From Bordetella genomosp. 11 (GTDB taxonomy: Bacteria > Pseudomonadota > Gammaproteobacteria > Burkholderiales > Burkholderiaceae_B), in assembly GCF_002261215.1 (NCBI RefSeq), contig NZ_NEVS01000004.1, positions 62,001 through 126,000 on the forward strand: a stretch of DNA of 64,000 nt, written 5' to 3'. Each line of letters begins with the position of its first letter. The stretch's first letter is position 1. Under the pieces are notes generated by a model that had not been told where the DNA came from, made no database searches, and saw nothing but the letters and a program-made list of their open reading frames with translations. Both the position numbers and the translations under genes were made by a program. Below, one piece after another: positions 42,186 through 52,291 of the stretch.

Positions 42186-44816
42186 TCATTGCAGGTGCGC
42201 CTTCAATCGATAGAGCGTTTCCAGGGCTTCGCGCGGCGTCAGGCTGTCGGGATCGACGTCCGCCAGCGCATCGCGCAAGGACAGCAGCGATTCGCTTTCC
42301 TGCGCGGCCGCGGATTGCGCCGCGGATTGCGCGTCCGCCTGCGCCGCCGCCGCGAACAAACCCAATTGCGGCGTGGGCGCGCCCTGGGCTTCCAGCCGTT
42401 CGAGTTCGCGCGATGCCTGGCGAATGACGGCGGCCGGCACGCCGGCGCGCTGCGCGACCTGGATCCCATAGCTGCGGCTGGCCGGGCCGTCGCGCACCTC
42501 GTGCAGGAAGACGATGCCGCCGGCCGATTCCGCCGCCGCCAGGTGGACGTTGGCGGCCGTCGGTTGTTCCGCGGGCATGCGGGTGATCTCGAAATAATGC
42601 GTCGCGAACAAGGTCAGCGCGCGGTTGTGCGTCAGCAGGCGCAGCGCGATGGCCCAGGCCAGGGCCAGGCCGTCGTAGGTGGAGGTGCCGCGGCCGATCT
42701 CGTCCATCAGGACCAGGCTGGCGGGCGTGCTGGCGGCCAGGATGGCGGCGGCCTCGGTCATTTCCATCATGAACGTGGAGCGGCCGCCCGCCAGGTCGTC
42801 CGCTGCCCCGATGCGGGTGAAGATGCGATCCAGCCTGCCGATGCGTGCGCGCGCGGCGGGCACGAAACTGCCCGTGCGCGCGAGCAGGGCGATAAGCGCG
42901 ACCTGCCGCATATACGTGGATTTGCCGCCCATGTTCGGGCCGGTGATCAGCAGCATGCGGCGCGTCGCGTCCAGTTTGCAGCTGTTGGGCGTGAAGCGTT
43001 CGATGGCGCGCTCCACTACCGGATGGCGGCCCGCCTCGATATCGATCTCCGCTTCCTCGGAAAGCTCTGGCGCATTCCAGTCGTGGCGCCGCGCGTGTTC
43101 GGCCAGCGCCGCCAGCGTGTCGAGTTCGGCCAGGGCGGACGCGCAATCCGACAGGGCGCGTACGTGGCCGCCGAGTTGTTCCAGGACCTGTTCGTACAGC
43201 CACTTTTCCCGTGCCAGCGAGCGGTCCTGGGCCGACAGCACGCGGTCTTCCCAGGTCTTGAGTTCCGGCGTGATGTAGCGTTCGGCGTTCTTCAGGGTCT
43301 GCCGGCGGCGGTAGTCCTCCGGCACCTTGTCGGCCTGGCCTTTGCTGACCTCGATGTAGAAGCCGTGCACACGGTTGAATTCGACACGCAGGTTGGAGAT
43401 GCCGCTGCGCTCGCGTTCGCGGGCTTCCAGCTGGACCAGGAAGTCGCCACCGTCGGTGGCCAGCGCCCGCAGTTCGTCCAGGTCGCCGTCGTGGCCGCTG
43501 GCGATGACGCCACCGTCGCGGATGGCCGCGGCCGGCTCGGCGGCGATGGCGCCCGCCAGCAGGGTATGAATGGCGGGATCGGGCGACAAATGCGCGGCAA
43601 GCGCGGCGAAGCGTCCGTCGTTATCCAGCAGCCGAACCTGCTCGCACAGCGGCGGCAGTTCCGCCAGCGCGTCGCGCAGGCTGGCGAGTTCGCGCGGCCG
43701 CACGGATTTCAGCGCGACGCGCGCGGAGATGCGTTCTATATCCGGGAAACGCTTGAGCGTATCGCGCAGCATTTCCAGCGGCAGCGCCGCCGCCAGTCCG
43801 GCCGGCGTATCCAGCCGCGCCGCCAGCAGCGCGGCGATGGCCCGCTGGCGTTCCCGCACTGGCGTGTTGTCGCGCAAGGGGTGATGCAGCCAGCGCCGCA
43901 GCAGCCGGCTGCCCATCGGGGTACGGCAGTTGTCCAGGATGGAGAACAGCGTGGGCGATTCCTCGCCGCTGAGCGTCTGCGTGAGTTCCAGGTTGCGGCG
44001 CGTGACCGGGTCCATCAGCACGTACTGCCCGGGGCGTTCCACGCTGATGCCCTGCACGTGCGATAGCGCCTGCGATTGGGTACGCGCGGCGTAGCGCAGC
44101 AGCGCGCCGGCGGCGCGTACGCCGGCCGGCATGTCTTCCACATCGAATCCCGCCAGGGAATCGGTACGGAAATGCGTCAGCAGGTGGGCACGCGCGCCAT
44201 CGGTTTCGAAATGCCAATCGGGAACGCGGGTCTGCGCGCCCTCGATGCTGACGCGCAGCTCCGTGCCCTCCGGGTAGATGATTTCCGCCGGGGCGATGCG
44301 ATGCAATTCCGATTCGATCTGCCCGGGCGCGCATTCCGTGACGTGGAAATCGCCGCTGGCAAGGTTCAGCCAGGCCAGGCCGGCGCGGGGCGCGCGTCCG
44401 CCGCCGGGAAACACCGCGGCCAGGCTGCGGTCCGCCTTGGCGGGCAGCAGCGCATCGTCGGTCAGCGTGCCCGGCGTGACGATGCGCACGATACGGCGTT
44501 CGACCGGCCCCTTGGACGTGGCCGGGTCGCCGATCTGTTCGCAGATGGCGATCGATTCCCCCAGCGCGACCAGCTTGGCCAGGTATTGCTCCATGGCGTG
44601 GACAGGCACGCCCGCCATGGGGATGGGGCTGCCATTGGAGGCGCCGCGCTTGGTCAGGGTCAGATTGAGCAGCCGCGCGCCGCGTTCCGCGTCTTCATAG
44701 AACATCTCGTAGAAGTCGCCCATGCGGTAGAACAGCAGCAGGGGGCCCGCCTCGGCTTTCAGCCGCAGGTATTGCTGCATCATCGGCGTGTGGCCGGACA
44801 GATCGCTTTTTTCCAT
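42186..44816 (-). CDS. mutS: DNA mismatch repair protein MutS
   Basis: An 876-residue mismatch sensor. The mismatch-reading Phe35 and Glu37 are in [10 protein letters not shown]. The clamp and lever domains fill the middle. The ATPase has Walker [15 protein letters not shown] and Walker [16 protein letters not shown]. The C-terminus has the helix-turn-helix dimer contacts and a tail for oligomerisation, so the full architecture is present. The start at 44816 ([19 protein letters not shown]) is the usual MutS beginning; the longer open frame upstream is not coding-like. It works with MutL, which is outside this window. Confidence 0.97.
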   Translation of the reverse strand: MEKSDLSGHTPMMQQYLRLKAEAGPLLLFYRMGDFYEMFYEDAERGARLLNLTLTKRGASNGSPIPMAGVPVHAMEQYLAKLVALGESIAICEQIGDPATSKGPVERRIVRIVTPGTLTDDALLPAKADRSLAAVFPGGGRAPRAGLAWLNLASGDFHVTECAPGQIESELHRIAPAEIIYPEGTELRVSIEGAQTRVPDWHFETDGARAHLLTHFRTDSLAGFDVEDMPAGVRAAGALLRYAARTQSQALSHVQGISVERPGQYVLMDPVTRRNLELTQTLSGEESPTLFSILDNCRTPMGSRLLRRWLHHPLRDNTPVRERQRAIAALLAARLDTPAGLAAALPLEMLRDTLKRFPDIERISARVALKSVRPRELASLRDALAELPPLCEQVRLLDNDGRFAALAAHLSPDPAIHTLLAGAIAAEPAAAIRDGGVIASGHDGDLDELRALATDGGDFLVQLEARERERSGISNLRVEFNRVHGFYIEVSKGQADKVPEDYRRRQTLKNAERYITPELKTWEDRVLSAQDRSLAREKWLYEQVLEQLGGHVRALSDCASALAELDTLAALAEHARRHDWNAPELSEEAEIDIEAGRHPVVERAIERFTPNSCKLDATRRMLLITGPNMGGKSTYMRQVALIALLARTGSFVPAARARIGRLDRIFTRIGAADDLAGGRSTFMMEMTEAAAILAASTPASLVLMDEIGRGTSTYDGLALAWAIALRLLTHNRALTLFATHYFEITRMPAEQPTAANVHLAAAESAGGIVFLHEVRDGPASRSYGIQVAQRAGVPAAVIRQASRELERLEAQGAPTPQLGLFAAAAQADAQSAAQSAAAQESESLLSLRDALADVDPDSLTPREALETLYRLKAHLQ

Positions 44817-44866
44817 TAACACCAGGCAAATAACGGGCGTGGCCGCGCCGGCCGCGCAAAGGTTCG

Positions 44867-44872
44867 ATTGTA
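44867..44872 (-). promoter_or_regulatory. Possible -10 element for mutS
   Basis: TACAAT on the coding strand about 50 nt before the mutS start, in a locally AT-richer stretch. No convincing -35 is seen at 17 nt. The rest of the 274-nt gap to the Bug gene at 45091 is noncoding, with an AT-rich patch near 44985-45005 toward the rightward gene. Confidence 0.3.
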
Positions 44873-45090
44873 TCGGGATGGATGAGCGGGCGCCCGGCCG
44901 GCGGGGCGTCATGGTGCACGCCGCGCCATCGTGGCGCACAGGGCGGTGCGCGCGCCGATTCGTGGGGCTGGCCGATAAATGCATTCGTATTTTTAATTTG
45001 TCGCCGTAGCGGGCGCTCGCTCATAGTTCCTGAAAAACGTCTGCCGCGACGCTGGACGGCGGGCCTGACATACGATCGCAAGGGGCTTGG

Positions 45091-46071
45091 ATGCACAGAT
45101 CGATACGCACGCTGCTTTCGGCGGCCGCCTGTATGGCCGTTCTTGTCGTTTCCGGTACGGCGGCGCGCGCCGCCTATCCGGATCGCCCCATCCGGCTGAT
45201 CATCCCGTGGTCGGTGGGGGGATCGACCGATATGCTGGGCCGCGTACTGGCCGAGGGCATGGGCAAGCGCCTGGGTACGGCCGTTGTGGTGGAAAACAAG
45301 CCCGGCGCGACGGGGACGATAGGTTATGCCCAGGTGGCGCGGGCGGATCGAGACGGCTATACGCTGCTGCTCGGCACCAATAGCACCTTCGCCATTGCGC
45401 CGCATTTCTATCACGCGCTGCCTTACGACACGGACAAGGACTTCGCCGCCATCGGCATGATAGGCGCGAACCAGCAGGTGCTATGCGTGCGCCCCGACGA
45501 GCCGTATAAAACGCTATCGGACCTGGTGGCCGCGGCCAAGGCGCGGCCGGGCGCCATCAGCTACGCGTCCTCCGGCGTGGGCGGTTCCAGCCATCTGGCA
45601 ACCGAGCTGCTGATGGCGATGACGAACATCGACATGCTGCATGTCCCCTATCGCGGCGGCGCCCCCGCGGTGCAGGGCATCCTGGGCGGCCAGACCCAGG
45701 TGGGCTTCGTCGACATCAGCGTGGCCGAACCCCTGATACGCGCCGGCAAGCTGCGCGCGCTGGGCACCAGCGGTACCCGGCGGGCGGATTTGTTGCCCGA
45801 TGTGCCCACGTTGTCGGAGGCCGGTGCGCCGGGGTTCGAGTCGCTGACGACGTTCGGGCTGTTCGCGCCGGCGGGGATGCCGGCGGAACTGGTGCGGAAA
45901 CTGAACGGCGTGCTGAACGATGTGCTGCGCGACCCGCAGACGCGGGCACAGCTGGCCGCGCAAGGTTTCGAGTTGAACGGCGGCGCGCCCGAGGCTTATC
46001 GCACCTATGCCAAGACGGAGAGCCGCAAGTGGGGAACGCTGATCGAGCAGCGCGGCATCAAGCTGCCCTGA
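45091..46071 (+). CDS. Bug family periplasmic binding protein (TctC-like)
   Basis: A 326-residue extracytoplasmic receptor. The Sec signal peptide covers about residues 1-27 and ends at ARA; the mature protein begins AYPDRPIRLIIPWSVGG, the hallmark Bug opening. VENKPGATGTIG and VPTLSEAGAPGFESLTTFGL are further signatures. Bug proteins bind carboxylated solutes for tripartite tricarboxylate transporters or as orphan sensors; no TctAB genes are adjacent. AAGGGG precedes the ATG. Ligand unknown. Confidence 0.93.
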   Translation: MHRSIRTLLSAAACMAVLVVSGTAARAAYPDRPIRLIIPWSVGGSTDMLGRVLAEGMGKRLGTAVVVENKPGATGTIGYAQVARADRDGYTLLLGTNSTFAIAPHFYHALPYDTDKDFAAIGMIGANQQVLCVRPDEPYKTLSDLVAAAKARPGAISYASSGVGGSSHLATELLMAMTNIDMLHVPYRGGAPAVQGILGGQTQVGFVDISVAEPLIRAGKLRALGTSGTRRADLLPDVPTLSEAGAPGFESLTTFGLFAPAGMPAELVRKLNGVLNDVLRDPQTRAQLAAQGFELNGGAPEAYRTYAKTESRKWGTLIEQRGIKLP

Positions 46072-46097
46072 GCCGCGCGGGGCCTCCGCGCGACGAC

Positions 46098-47384
46098 ATG
46101 CCCGGCGTCAGCGTACCGAACATCGACATACCGAACATCGACATACCGAACATCGACATACCGAACATCAACGTACCGAATACCAACGTGCCAAATTCCA
46201 TCGCCAGAAGCACCCATCTCGAAAACGCCGATGCGCCGGGGGCCGCGGACACGCCGCTGCTGTTCACGCCCTATACCCTGCGTCGGCTGACGCTGCGCAA
46301 TCGTGTGGTGGTGTCCCCGATGTGCCAGTACAAGTCGGACGGCGGTGCCGCCACGGACTGGCATCTGGTGCATCTGGGCAAGTTCGCCATGGGGGGCGCC
46401 GGCCTGGTGTTCTGCGAGGAAACGGCGGTCGAGGCGCGCGGACGCAAGACCTACGGTTGCGCGGGCATGTACGAGGACCGCCACGTGGCGGCTTCCCGCC
46501 GCGTGACGGATTTCATCCACGAGGCGGGCGCGGCCGCCGGCATTCAGTTGGGGCATGCCGGCCGCAAGGCCTCCTGCGGTCCCCCCTGGACGGGATTTCG
46601 GCCCCTGACCGAGGAGGACGCGGCGCGCGGCATGCCGCCCTGGCGGGGCGTGTCGGCCAGTCCGCTGCCCGCCAAGCCGGGCGCGCTGGTGCCCACGCAG
46701 ATGAACGAGGACGATATCCGTCTGATGATCCAGGCCTGGCGGATCGCGGCGCGCCGCAGTATCGACGCGGGTTTCGATGTCTGCGAGGTCCACGGCGCGC
46801 ACGGTTATCTGATCCATCAATTCCTGTCGCCCCTGGCCAATCGGCGTACCGACGCGTGGGGCGGCGACCTGGAAGGCCGCATGCGGCTGGCATTGGAGAT
46901 CTCCGAAGCGGTCAGGCAAGAGTGGCCGGCGGACAAGCCGGTGTTCTTCCGCGTTTCCGCCGTCGATGGCGAAGGCGGGGCCTGGGATATGGACGATACG
47001 GTGGCGTTGTCCCGCGCCTTGCGCGAGCGCGGCATCGATGTCGTTACGTGTTCGTCCGGCGGCATAGACGGACCCTTGAACATGGCCGTGGTCCCGCGCA
47101 CGCCGGGCTACCAGGTGCCGTATGCCGCGCGCGTGCGGCGCGAAGCCGGCATGCCGACGTGCGCGGTCGGCTTGATTACGGAGCCCGCGCACGCCGAGGA
47201 CATCCTGCGCGAAGGCAGCGCGGACCTGATCGCATTGGCCCGCGAACTGATGGCGAATCCGAACTGGCCGGTGCAGGCGGCGCGCGCGCTGGGCGTGACC
47301 GAACCGCTGGATCTGTTGCCGACCGACTATGCCTGGTGGCTGAAGCGGCGCGAGGAGATACGGGCCTTGAATGCGCGGGCATGA
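46098..47384 (+). CDS. Old yellow enzyme (YqjM-like NADH:flavin oxidoreductase)
   Basis: A 428-residue FMN ene-reductase. The barrel begins LLFTPYTLRRLTLRNRVVVSPMCQYKSDGG with the YqjM-type cysteine that tunes FMN. QLGHAGRKASC and the substrate-binding HGAHGYLIHQFLSPLANRR follow. The first ~65 residues are unusual: after MPGVSVP come pentapeptide repeats NIDIP (three times), NINVP and NTNVP, coded by a 15-bp tandem repeat. A GTG at 46188 past the repeats is a possible alternative start that would make a normal-length enzyme. Neither start has a clear SD. It overlaps nothing upstream and follows the Bug gene by 27 nt. Confidence 0.88.
   Translation: MPGVSVPNIDIPNIDIPNIDIPNINVPNTNVPNSIARSTHLENADAPGAADTPLLFTPYTLRRLTLRNRVVVSPMCQYKSDGGAATDWHLVHLGKFAMGGAGLVFCEETAVEARGRKTYGCAGMYEDRHVAASRRVTDFIHEAGAAAGIQLGHAGRKASCGPPWTGFRPLTEEDAARGMPPWRGVSASPLPAKPGALVPTQMNEDDIRLMIQAWRIAARRSIDAGFDVCEVHGAHGYLIHQFLSPLANRRTDAWGGDLEGRMRLALEISEAVRQEWPADKPVFFRVSAVDGEGGAWDMDDTVALSRALRERGIDVVTCSSGGIDGPLNMAVVPRTPGYQVPYAARVRREAGMPTCAVGLITEPAHAEDILREGSADLIALARELMANPNWPVQAARALGVTEPLDLLPTDYAWWLKRREEIRALNARA
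46119..46193. repeat. 15-bp tandem repeat at the 5' end of the OYE gene
   Basis: Three identical copies of AACATCGACATACCG (46119, 46134, 46149), then two diverged ones at 46164 and 46179. Because the unit is a multiple of three, copy change would alter only the length of a pentapeptide repeat and not the frame. It is coding if the ATG at 46098 is used. Confidence 0.95.
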
Positions 47385-47410
47385 TGCCGCGATCGGCGAT
47401 GGCCGGGCGT

Positions 47411-48343
47411 TCAGGCCTGCTCGATGCCCTCGGGCAGGCTGCGTTGGCGCAGGGTGTCGGCCAGCGCGGCTTGCAATCCCTGCGCCGACGAGGACAGGGC
47501 GCGCAGGCTGCGCGATACCAGGAATAGCTCCCGATGCAGCACCGGGTTTTCCAGCGGCTGGAATGGCAGGTTCTCCAGCTGATGCGTCAGTGCCGTCAGG
47601 CGGGGCAGTATGCACAGGCGGCGGCCCAGCATCAGCATGGGATACAGCGAGGTGGAGCTCGATACCTCTTCGCGATGTTCGGCCAGGTCGAAGTCCTGCA
47701 GCGTGCGGCGATGCAGGCTGCCGATCTGCGTGTCCGAGGCCAGGCCCACCAGGTCCTGCCGGTAGGGCGATACCTGCGACCAGCCTATCGAGGCGGTCGC
47801 CGTGGCCAGCGGATGATCCGGGCTGCACACGACGCCGTAGCGGTCGCGCAGCAGCAGCGTGTATTCGAGGTCGGCGTAGTCGGACAGGCGGCTGGTGATG
47901 CCGAAGTCCACTTCGCCATCGCGCACGCGGCGTTCGATTTCCGCCGAACCCGCTTCGCGCACGGAAAGGGTGACGTGGGGATATTCGGCCTGGAAACGCG
48001 GCAGCGACGGTATCAGCAGCCAGGCGACGATCGAGGGCGCGGCGGCGATGCGCAGATGTCCATGCTGGCGCAGCGCCACCGCGCGCAGGTCGCTGACCAT
48101 GGCATCGAATTGCAGCAGCAGCGCCTTGGCCTGCTGGTGCAGGTGCGTCGCGGCGGGAGTCAAGGTCACGCTGCGCGTGGTGCGGTCGAACAGCTTGATG
48201 CCGACGTCTTCCTCCAACTGGTGGATGGTCGAGCTAAGCGAGGACTGGGTCAGGAAGAGGCGTTCGGCGGCGCGCGTGAACGAACCCGTATCGGCGACGG
48301 CGACGAAGCTGCGCAGGTGGCGCAACGTGATGATGGTCGACAT
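47411..48343 (-). CDS. LysR family transcriptional regulator
   Basis: A 310-residue LysR-type regulator. The N-terminal winged HTH is LRHLRSFVAVADTGSFTRAAERLFLTQSSLS with IHQLEEDVGIKLFDRTTR. The C-terminal effector domain has a periplasmic-binding fold (ITSRLSDYADLEYTLLLRDRYG). It is divergent from hyuA and convergent with the OYE gene, so the hydantoinase-like operon is its most likely target. The start at 48343 gives the normal LysR N-terminus; the longer frame to 48376 adds no conserved residues. Confidence 0.92.
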   Translation of the reverse strand: MSTIITLRHLRSFVAVADTGSFTRAAERLFLTQSSLSSTIHQLEEDVGIKLFDRTTRSVTLTPAATHLHQQAKALLLQFDAMVSDLRAVALRQHGHLRIAAAPSIVAWLLIPSLPRFQAEYPHVTLSVREAGSAEIERRVRDGEVDFGITSRLSDYADLEYTLLLRDRYGVVCSPDHPLATATASIGWSQVSPYRQDLVGLASDTQIGSLHRRTLQDFDLAEHREEVSSSTSLYPMLMLGRRLCILPRLTALTHQLENLPFQPLENPVLHRELFLVSRSLRALSSSAQGLQAALADTLRQRSLPEGIEQA

Positions 48344-48414
48344 GGTGGGATACCGGCGGAGTTGAATCGCCCGCACAGAATATATAGGCGGTACGAATCA
48401 ATCAACCCGAATTT

Positions 48415-48432
48415 TTCATTTGTAGTGGTGAA
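48415..48432. promoter_or_regulatory. Possible LysR operator in the hyuA divergent promoter
   Basis: TTCA-N10-TGAA, an imperfect dyad within an AT-rich stretch (48375-48455) between the LysR gene and hyuA. The rest of the 226-nt gap has no gene. The site is plausible by position only. Confidence 0.3.
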
Positions 48433-48569
48433 TGGCCGCTACTTATCATTTTTTTGCCGTCCGGCGAATCCGGAGAAGGCGAAAGCAAGCATCGATGCAT
48501 CGGGCAGGACGCCGATACGGTCGCGTCCGCCCGGGCTGGCGTGCCCTCACGGCTTGAAGGAGCGGGAAC

Positions 48570-50699
48570 TTGGGGAAAATCGAATCGCAGTCCGGGCAGG
48601 CGGAGGCGCGGAAGCTGCGCATCGCCGTCGACATCGGCGGCACATTTACCGACGGCGTGGCGACGCGCGAATCCGACGGCTGCATCTGGGTGGGCAAGAC
48701 CCTGACCACGCCGGATGATCCCGGCATCGCGGTATCGGCCGTCATCGCCAACCTGCTGGAGCAGGCGCGCGCCGGCGGCGCCTGCGTGCTGGACGAGGTG
48801 GTGCACGGCACGACGCTGGTGACCAATACGCTGATCGAGCGCAAGGGGGTGGATACCGCGCTGGTGACGACGCAGGGCATGCGCGACGCGCTGGATATCG
48901 GCCGGGAATGGCGCTACGACCTGTACGACCTGGAGCTGGTCCTGCCGCGGCCGCTGATCGACGCCGGCAAGCGGGTGGAGGCCAACGAAAGGCTGAACGC
49001 TTCCGGCCAGGTGCTGGTGGCGCTGAACCGGGCGGAACTCGACCGCATCGCCGCGGATGTCCGCGCGCTGGGCGTGCGCTCCGTGGCGGTATCTTTGCTG
49101 CATTCCTACCTGAACGACGAACACGAGCGGGAAATCGGCGCCTACCTGCAATCCGCGCTGCCCGGCGTGGAAGTTTCGCTGTCCGCCGATCTGGCGCGCG
49201 AGGTGAAGGAATTCGAGCGGACCTCGACCGTGGCGGCGAACGCGTACGTCAAGCCCATCGTGGCCGATTACCTGCGCCAGCTGGAGTCGCGCGTGGACGC
49301 GGTGCAGTGCGGCGTGCCCTTGCGCATCATGGTGTCCAGCGGCGGTTTCACATCGGCGCGATCGGCCGCGCATACGCCGATCTTCCTGCTGGAATCGGGG
49401 CCGGCCGCCGGCGTGCTGTCGGCCTTGAATACCGCGCGCGCGCAGGATTTGCAGCGGGTGCTGGCCTTCGATATGGGCGGCACCACGGCCAAGGCCTGCG
49501 TGGTGGCCGAAGGAGAGCCGCCGATCGCGCACAGCTTCGAATGCGCGCGCGTGCGCCGATTCAAGCGCGGCTCCGGCTTGCCCATCCTGATCCCCAGCAT
49601 CGACCTGATCGAAATCGGCGCGGGCGGCGGTTCGATCGCCCACCTCAATCGCATGGGCCTGCTGAACATCGGTCCGGAATCGTCGGGCTCCCAGCCCGGG
49701 CCCATCTGCTATGGCAACGGGGGTACCGAGGTCACCGTCACCGACGCGGACCTGGTGCTGGGCTATCTGAACCCGGACAATTTCCTCGGCGGTGAAATGC
49801 GCCTGCGCAAGGACCTGGCCCTGGAGGGAATGCGACGCCTCGCGGACCGCCTGGGCATGCAGCCGCTGGATGTGGCCTGGGGCATCCACGATATGGTCAA
49901 CGAGAACATGGCCAGCGCCGCGCGCATCCATATCGCGGAGAAAGGCCACGACCCGCGCGACTTTACCTTCGTCGCGACCGGCGGCGCCGGGCCCGTGCAC
50001 GCCGCGGAGGTCGCGCGCAAGCTGCGCATCCCGCGGCTTCTTGCCACCATCGCGGCGGGCGCCGGATCCTGCCTGGGGATGCTGGCGGCGCCGGCGCGAG
50101 CGGATCGCTCCTGGTCGCAGCCGGCATTGCTGGAGGAAATCGACTGGCGTGACGTCAACGAGCGCTTGGCGCGGTTGCTGGCCGAGGCGGAGGCCGAACT
50201 GGAAGCGGCCGGCGCGCGCGCGCGGGATTTGCAATGGACGATAGGCGCGGAAATGCGCTACTACGGGCAGGGAGACAACGTGACCGTGTCCCTGCCGTGG
50301 CAGGTGTTCGGCCGGGAGGCGGGCCAGGTGCTGCGCCAGGCCTTCGAGCGGCGCTACGAAACCTTGTATGGCCATCTGGTGCCGGGCGCCCGCCCGCAGG
50401 CCCTGACCTGGCGCCTGACCGGGCGCTCGCCATCGGTCGCGCGCACCTTCCATTGGGGCGACAGCCGCGGACGGGACGCGGGTGCCGGCAAGCCGCGCCG
50501 GCGCGAGATCTATCTGCCGTTGCGGCGGGCGTTCGGGGCCGTCGATGTGTACGACCGCTATTCGCTAAGCCCCGGCACGCGCCTGGCGGGTCCGCTGGTG
50601 CTGGAGGAACGCGAGTCCACCCTTGTCGTTCCCGTGCGGGCGGAGGTCGACATCCTGCCCGATCTGACTGTCTCGGTTGCCTTGAAGGAGTTCGAATGA
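48570..50699 (+). CDS. Hydantoinase/oxoprolinase subunit A (HyuA-like), TTG start
   Basis: A 709-residue ATP-dependent amidohydrolase subunit of the HyuA / N-methylhydantoinase / 5-oxoprolinase family. The actin-like ATPase motif IAVDIGGTFTDGVA is at about residues 17-30. LAFDMGGTTAKACV marks the second phosphate loop, and GAGGGSIA lies near residue 350. The start is TTG at 48570 with AAGGAG 7 nt upstream; no ATG in frame is better placed. It overlaps hyuB as ATGA, forming an A-B complex that opens a lactam or hydantoin ring with ATP. The substrate is not set by sequence. Confidence 0.9.
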   Translation: MGKIESQSGQAEARKLRIAVDIGGTFTDGVATRESDGCIWVGKTLTTPDDPGIAVSAVIANLLEQARAGGACVLDEVVHGTTLVTNTLIERKGVDTALVTTQGMRDALDIGREWRYDLYDLELVLPRPLIDAGKRVEANERLNASGQVLVALNRAELDRIAADVRALGVRSVAVSLLHSYLNDEHEREIGAYLQSALPGVEVSLSADLAREVKEFERTSTVAANAYVKPIVADYLRQLESRVDAVQCGVPLRIMVSSGGFTSARSAAHTPIFLLESGPAAGVLSALNTARAQDLQRVLAFDMGGTTAKACVVAEGEPPIAHSFECARVRRFKRGSGLPILIPSIDLIEIGAGGGSIAHLNRMGLLNIGPESSGSQPGPICYGNGGTEVTVTDADLVLGYLNPDNFLGGEMRLRKDLALEGMRRLADRLGMQPLDVAWGIHDMVNENMASAARIHIAEKGHDPRDFTFVATGGAGPVHAAEVARKLRIPRLLATIAAGAGSCLGMLAAPARADRSWSQPALLEEIDWRDVNERLARLLAEAEAELEAAGARARDLQWTIGAEMRYYGQGDNVTVSLPWQVFGREAGQVLRQAFERRYETLYGHLVPGARPQALTWRLTGRSPSVARTFHWGDSRGRDAGAGKPRRREIYLPLRRAFGAVDVYDRYSLSPGTRLAGPLVLEERESTLVVPVRAEVDILPDLTVSVALKEFE

Positions 50700-52291
50700 T
50701 GCCGGCCGATGTCCATGGCGCCCTCCGCGAGACCGCTGGCCAGCCGCCGCGGCGCTTCGATCCGATCGAGCTGGAGATACTCTGGCGCAGGCTGATCAGC
50801 ATTGTCGATGAAGCATCCACCGCTTTCGTGCGCACCTGCTTTTCGACGCTGGTGCGCGACGCCAACGATTTCGCTGTCGTGCTGACCGACGCGCAGGGAC
50901 GTTCGCTGGCCCAATCGACGATGAGCATCCCCTCGTTCATCGGCAGCCTGCCGGCGACGGTCAAGCACTTCCTGCGCAAATATCCGGCGGACACCCTCAA
51001 GCCGGGGGACGTGCTGATCACCAACGATCCCTGGATGGGCACCGGCCACATCCACGACGTCAATACCGTCATGCCCATCTTCTTCCGGGGCCGGCTGGTG
51101 GCCTTCGCGGCATTGGTATCGCACCTGCCGGACATCGGCGGGCGGCTGCGCAGCAACGCCAACCGCGAGATCTACGAAGAGGGGCTGCAGATTCCGCTGC
51201 TCAAGCTGATGGACGCGGGGCGGGTGAACGAGACGCTGGTGGACATGATCAGCCAGAACATCCGCGTGCCGGAACAAGGCATGGGCGACATCTGGGCGCA
51301 GGTCAGCGCCTGCCGCATGATGGAGGAAAGGCTGCTGCCGCTGCTGGAATCCGTGGACCTGGACGCGCTGGGCGCGGCCATCCGCCTGCGCTCGGAAACG
51401 GCGATGCGCGAGGCCATCGCGGCCTTGCCGGACGGCACGTACGAATCAGAGGTGCTGCACGACGGCTTCGAGGAGCCCATACGCATCCATTGCCGGCTGA
51501 CCGTGGCAGGCGACACCATTGCCATCGACTACGCGGGGTCCAGCCCGCAGCAGCCGCGCGCCGTCAATGTGGTGCCCATTTACGCCTTCGCCTATTCCGC
51601 GTATCCGATCAAGGCGCTGCTGTGTCCGGAAGTGCCGAATAACGAGGGCGGTTTCCTGCCGATCACCACGCAGGCGCCGCTCGGGTCCATCCTGAATCCC
51701 ACCTATCCGGCCGCCTCGGGCGGGCGGGGCGCGATAGGCCATATGCTGTCGCCCGCGATTTTCCTGGCGCTGGCCGAGGTATTGCCCGAACGGGTATGGG
51801 CATCGGGATCGGCGAATTCCTCCGTGACGATGTTCGGCCGTTATCGCGACCGGCCCTTCAACGTGGTCAACTTCATCAATGGCGGCCAAGGCGCGACGGC
51901 CTCCCGCGACGGCTTGTCCGCTATCTCCTTCCCGGCCAATCTGGGCAACACGCCGGTGGAAATGATGGAAAGCCTGGCTCCCATCCTGGTGCATCGGCGC
52001 GAGATACGCCGCGGCAGCGGCGGCGAAGGGCAGCATCGCGGGGGCGACGGCCTGACTTTCGAATTCGAAATCACGCCGGAGGCCTCCAGCGTGGCGACCT
52101 CGTTCCTGATGACGCGCCTGAAACACCCGCCGCCCGGGCTGCACGGCGGCGAGCCGGGGCAGCGCGGACGGCTGGTGATCAATGGAGCGGAAACGGACCC
52201 GACGGAGCAGCGCGTGCTCAAGCCCGGCGATCGGGTGTTGATGGAGTCCGCCGGGGGCGGCGGATTCGGCGCGCGCCAGCGGCCTGCTTAA
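50696..52291 (+). CDS. Hydantoinase/oxoprolinase subunit B (HyuB-like)
   Basis: A 531-residue partner of the A subunit. Characteristic motifs are DPIELEILWRRLISIVDEA at the start, NDPWMGTGHIHDVNTV near residue 109, and GGRGAIGHMLSPA in the C-terminal half. It ends with a glycine-rich MESAGGGGFGARQ, as in family members. ATG at 50696 overlaps the hyuA stop (a second ATG follows at once). Its stop shares TTAA with the convergent LysR gene's stop. Confidence 0.92.
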   Translation: MMPADVHGALRETAGQPPRRFDPIELEILWRRLISIVDEASTAFVRTCFSTLVRDANDFAVVLTDAQGRSLAQSTMSIPSFIGSLPATVKHFLRKYPADTLKPGDVLITNDPWMGTGHIHDVNTVMPIFFRGRLVAFAALVSHLPDIGGRLRSNANREIYEEGLQIPLLKLMDAGRVNETLVDMISQNIRVPEQGMGDIWAQVSACRMMEERLLPLLESVDLDALGAAIRLRSETAMREAIAALPDGTYESEVLHDGFEEPIRIHCRLTVAGDTIAIDYAGSSPQQPRAVNVVPIYAFAYSAYPIKALLCPEVPNNEGGFLPITTQAPLGSILNPTYPAASGGRGAIGHMLSPAIFLALAEVLPERVWASGSANSSVTMFGRYRDRPFNVVNFINGGQGATASRDGLSAISFPANLGNTPVEMMESLAPILVHRREIRRGSGGEGQHRGGDGLTFEFEITPEASSVATSFLMTRLKHPPPGLHGGEPGQRGRLVINGAETDPTEQRVLKPGDRVLMESAGGGGFGARQRPA

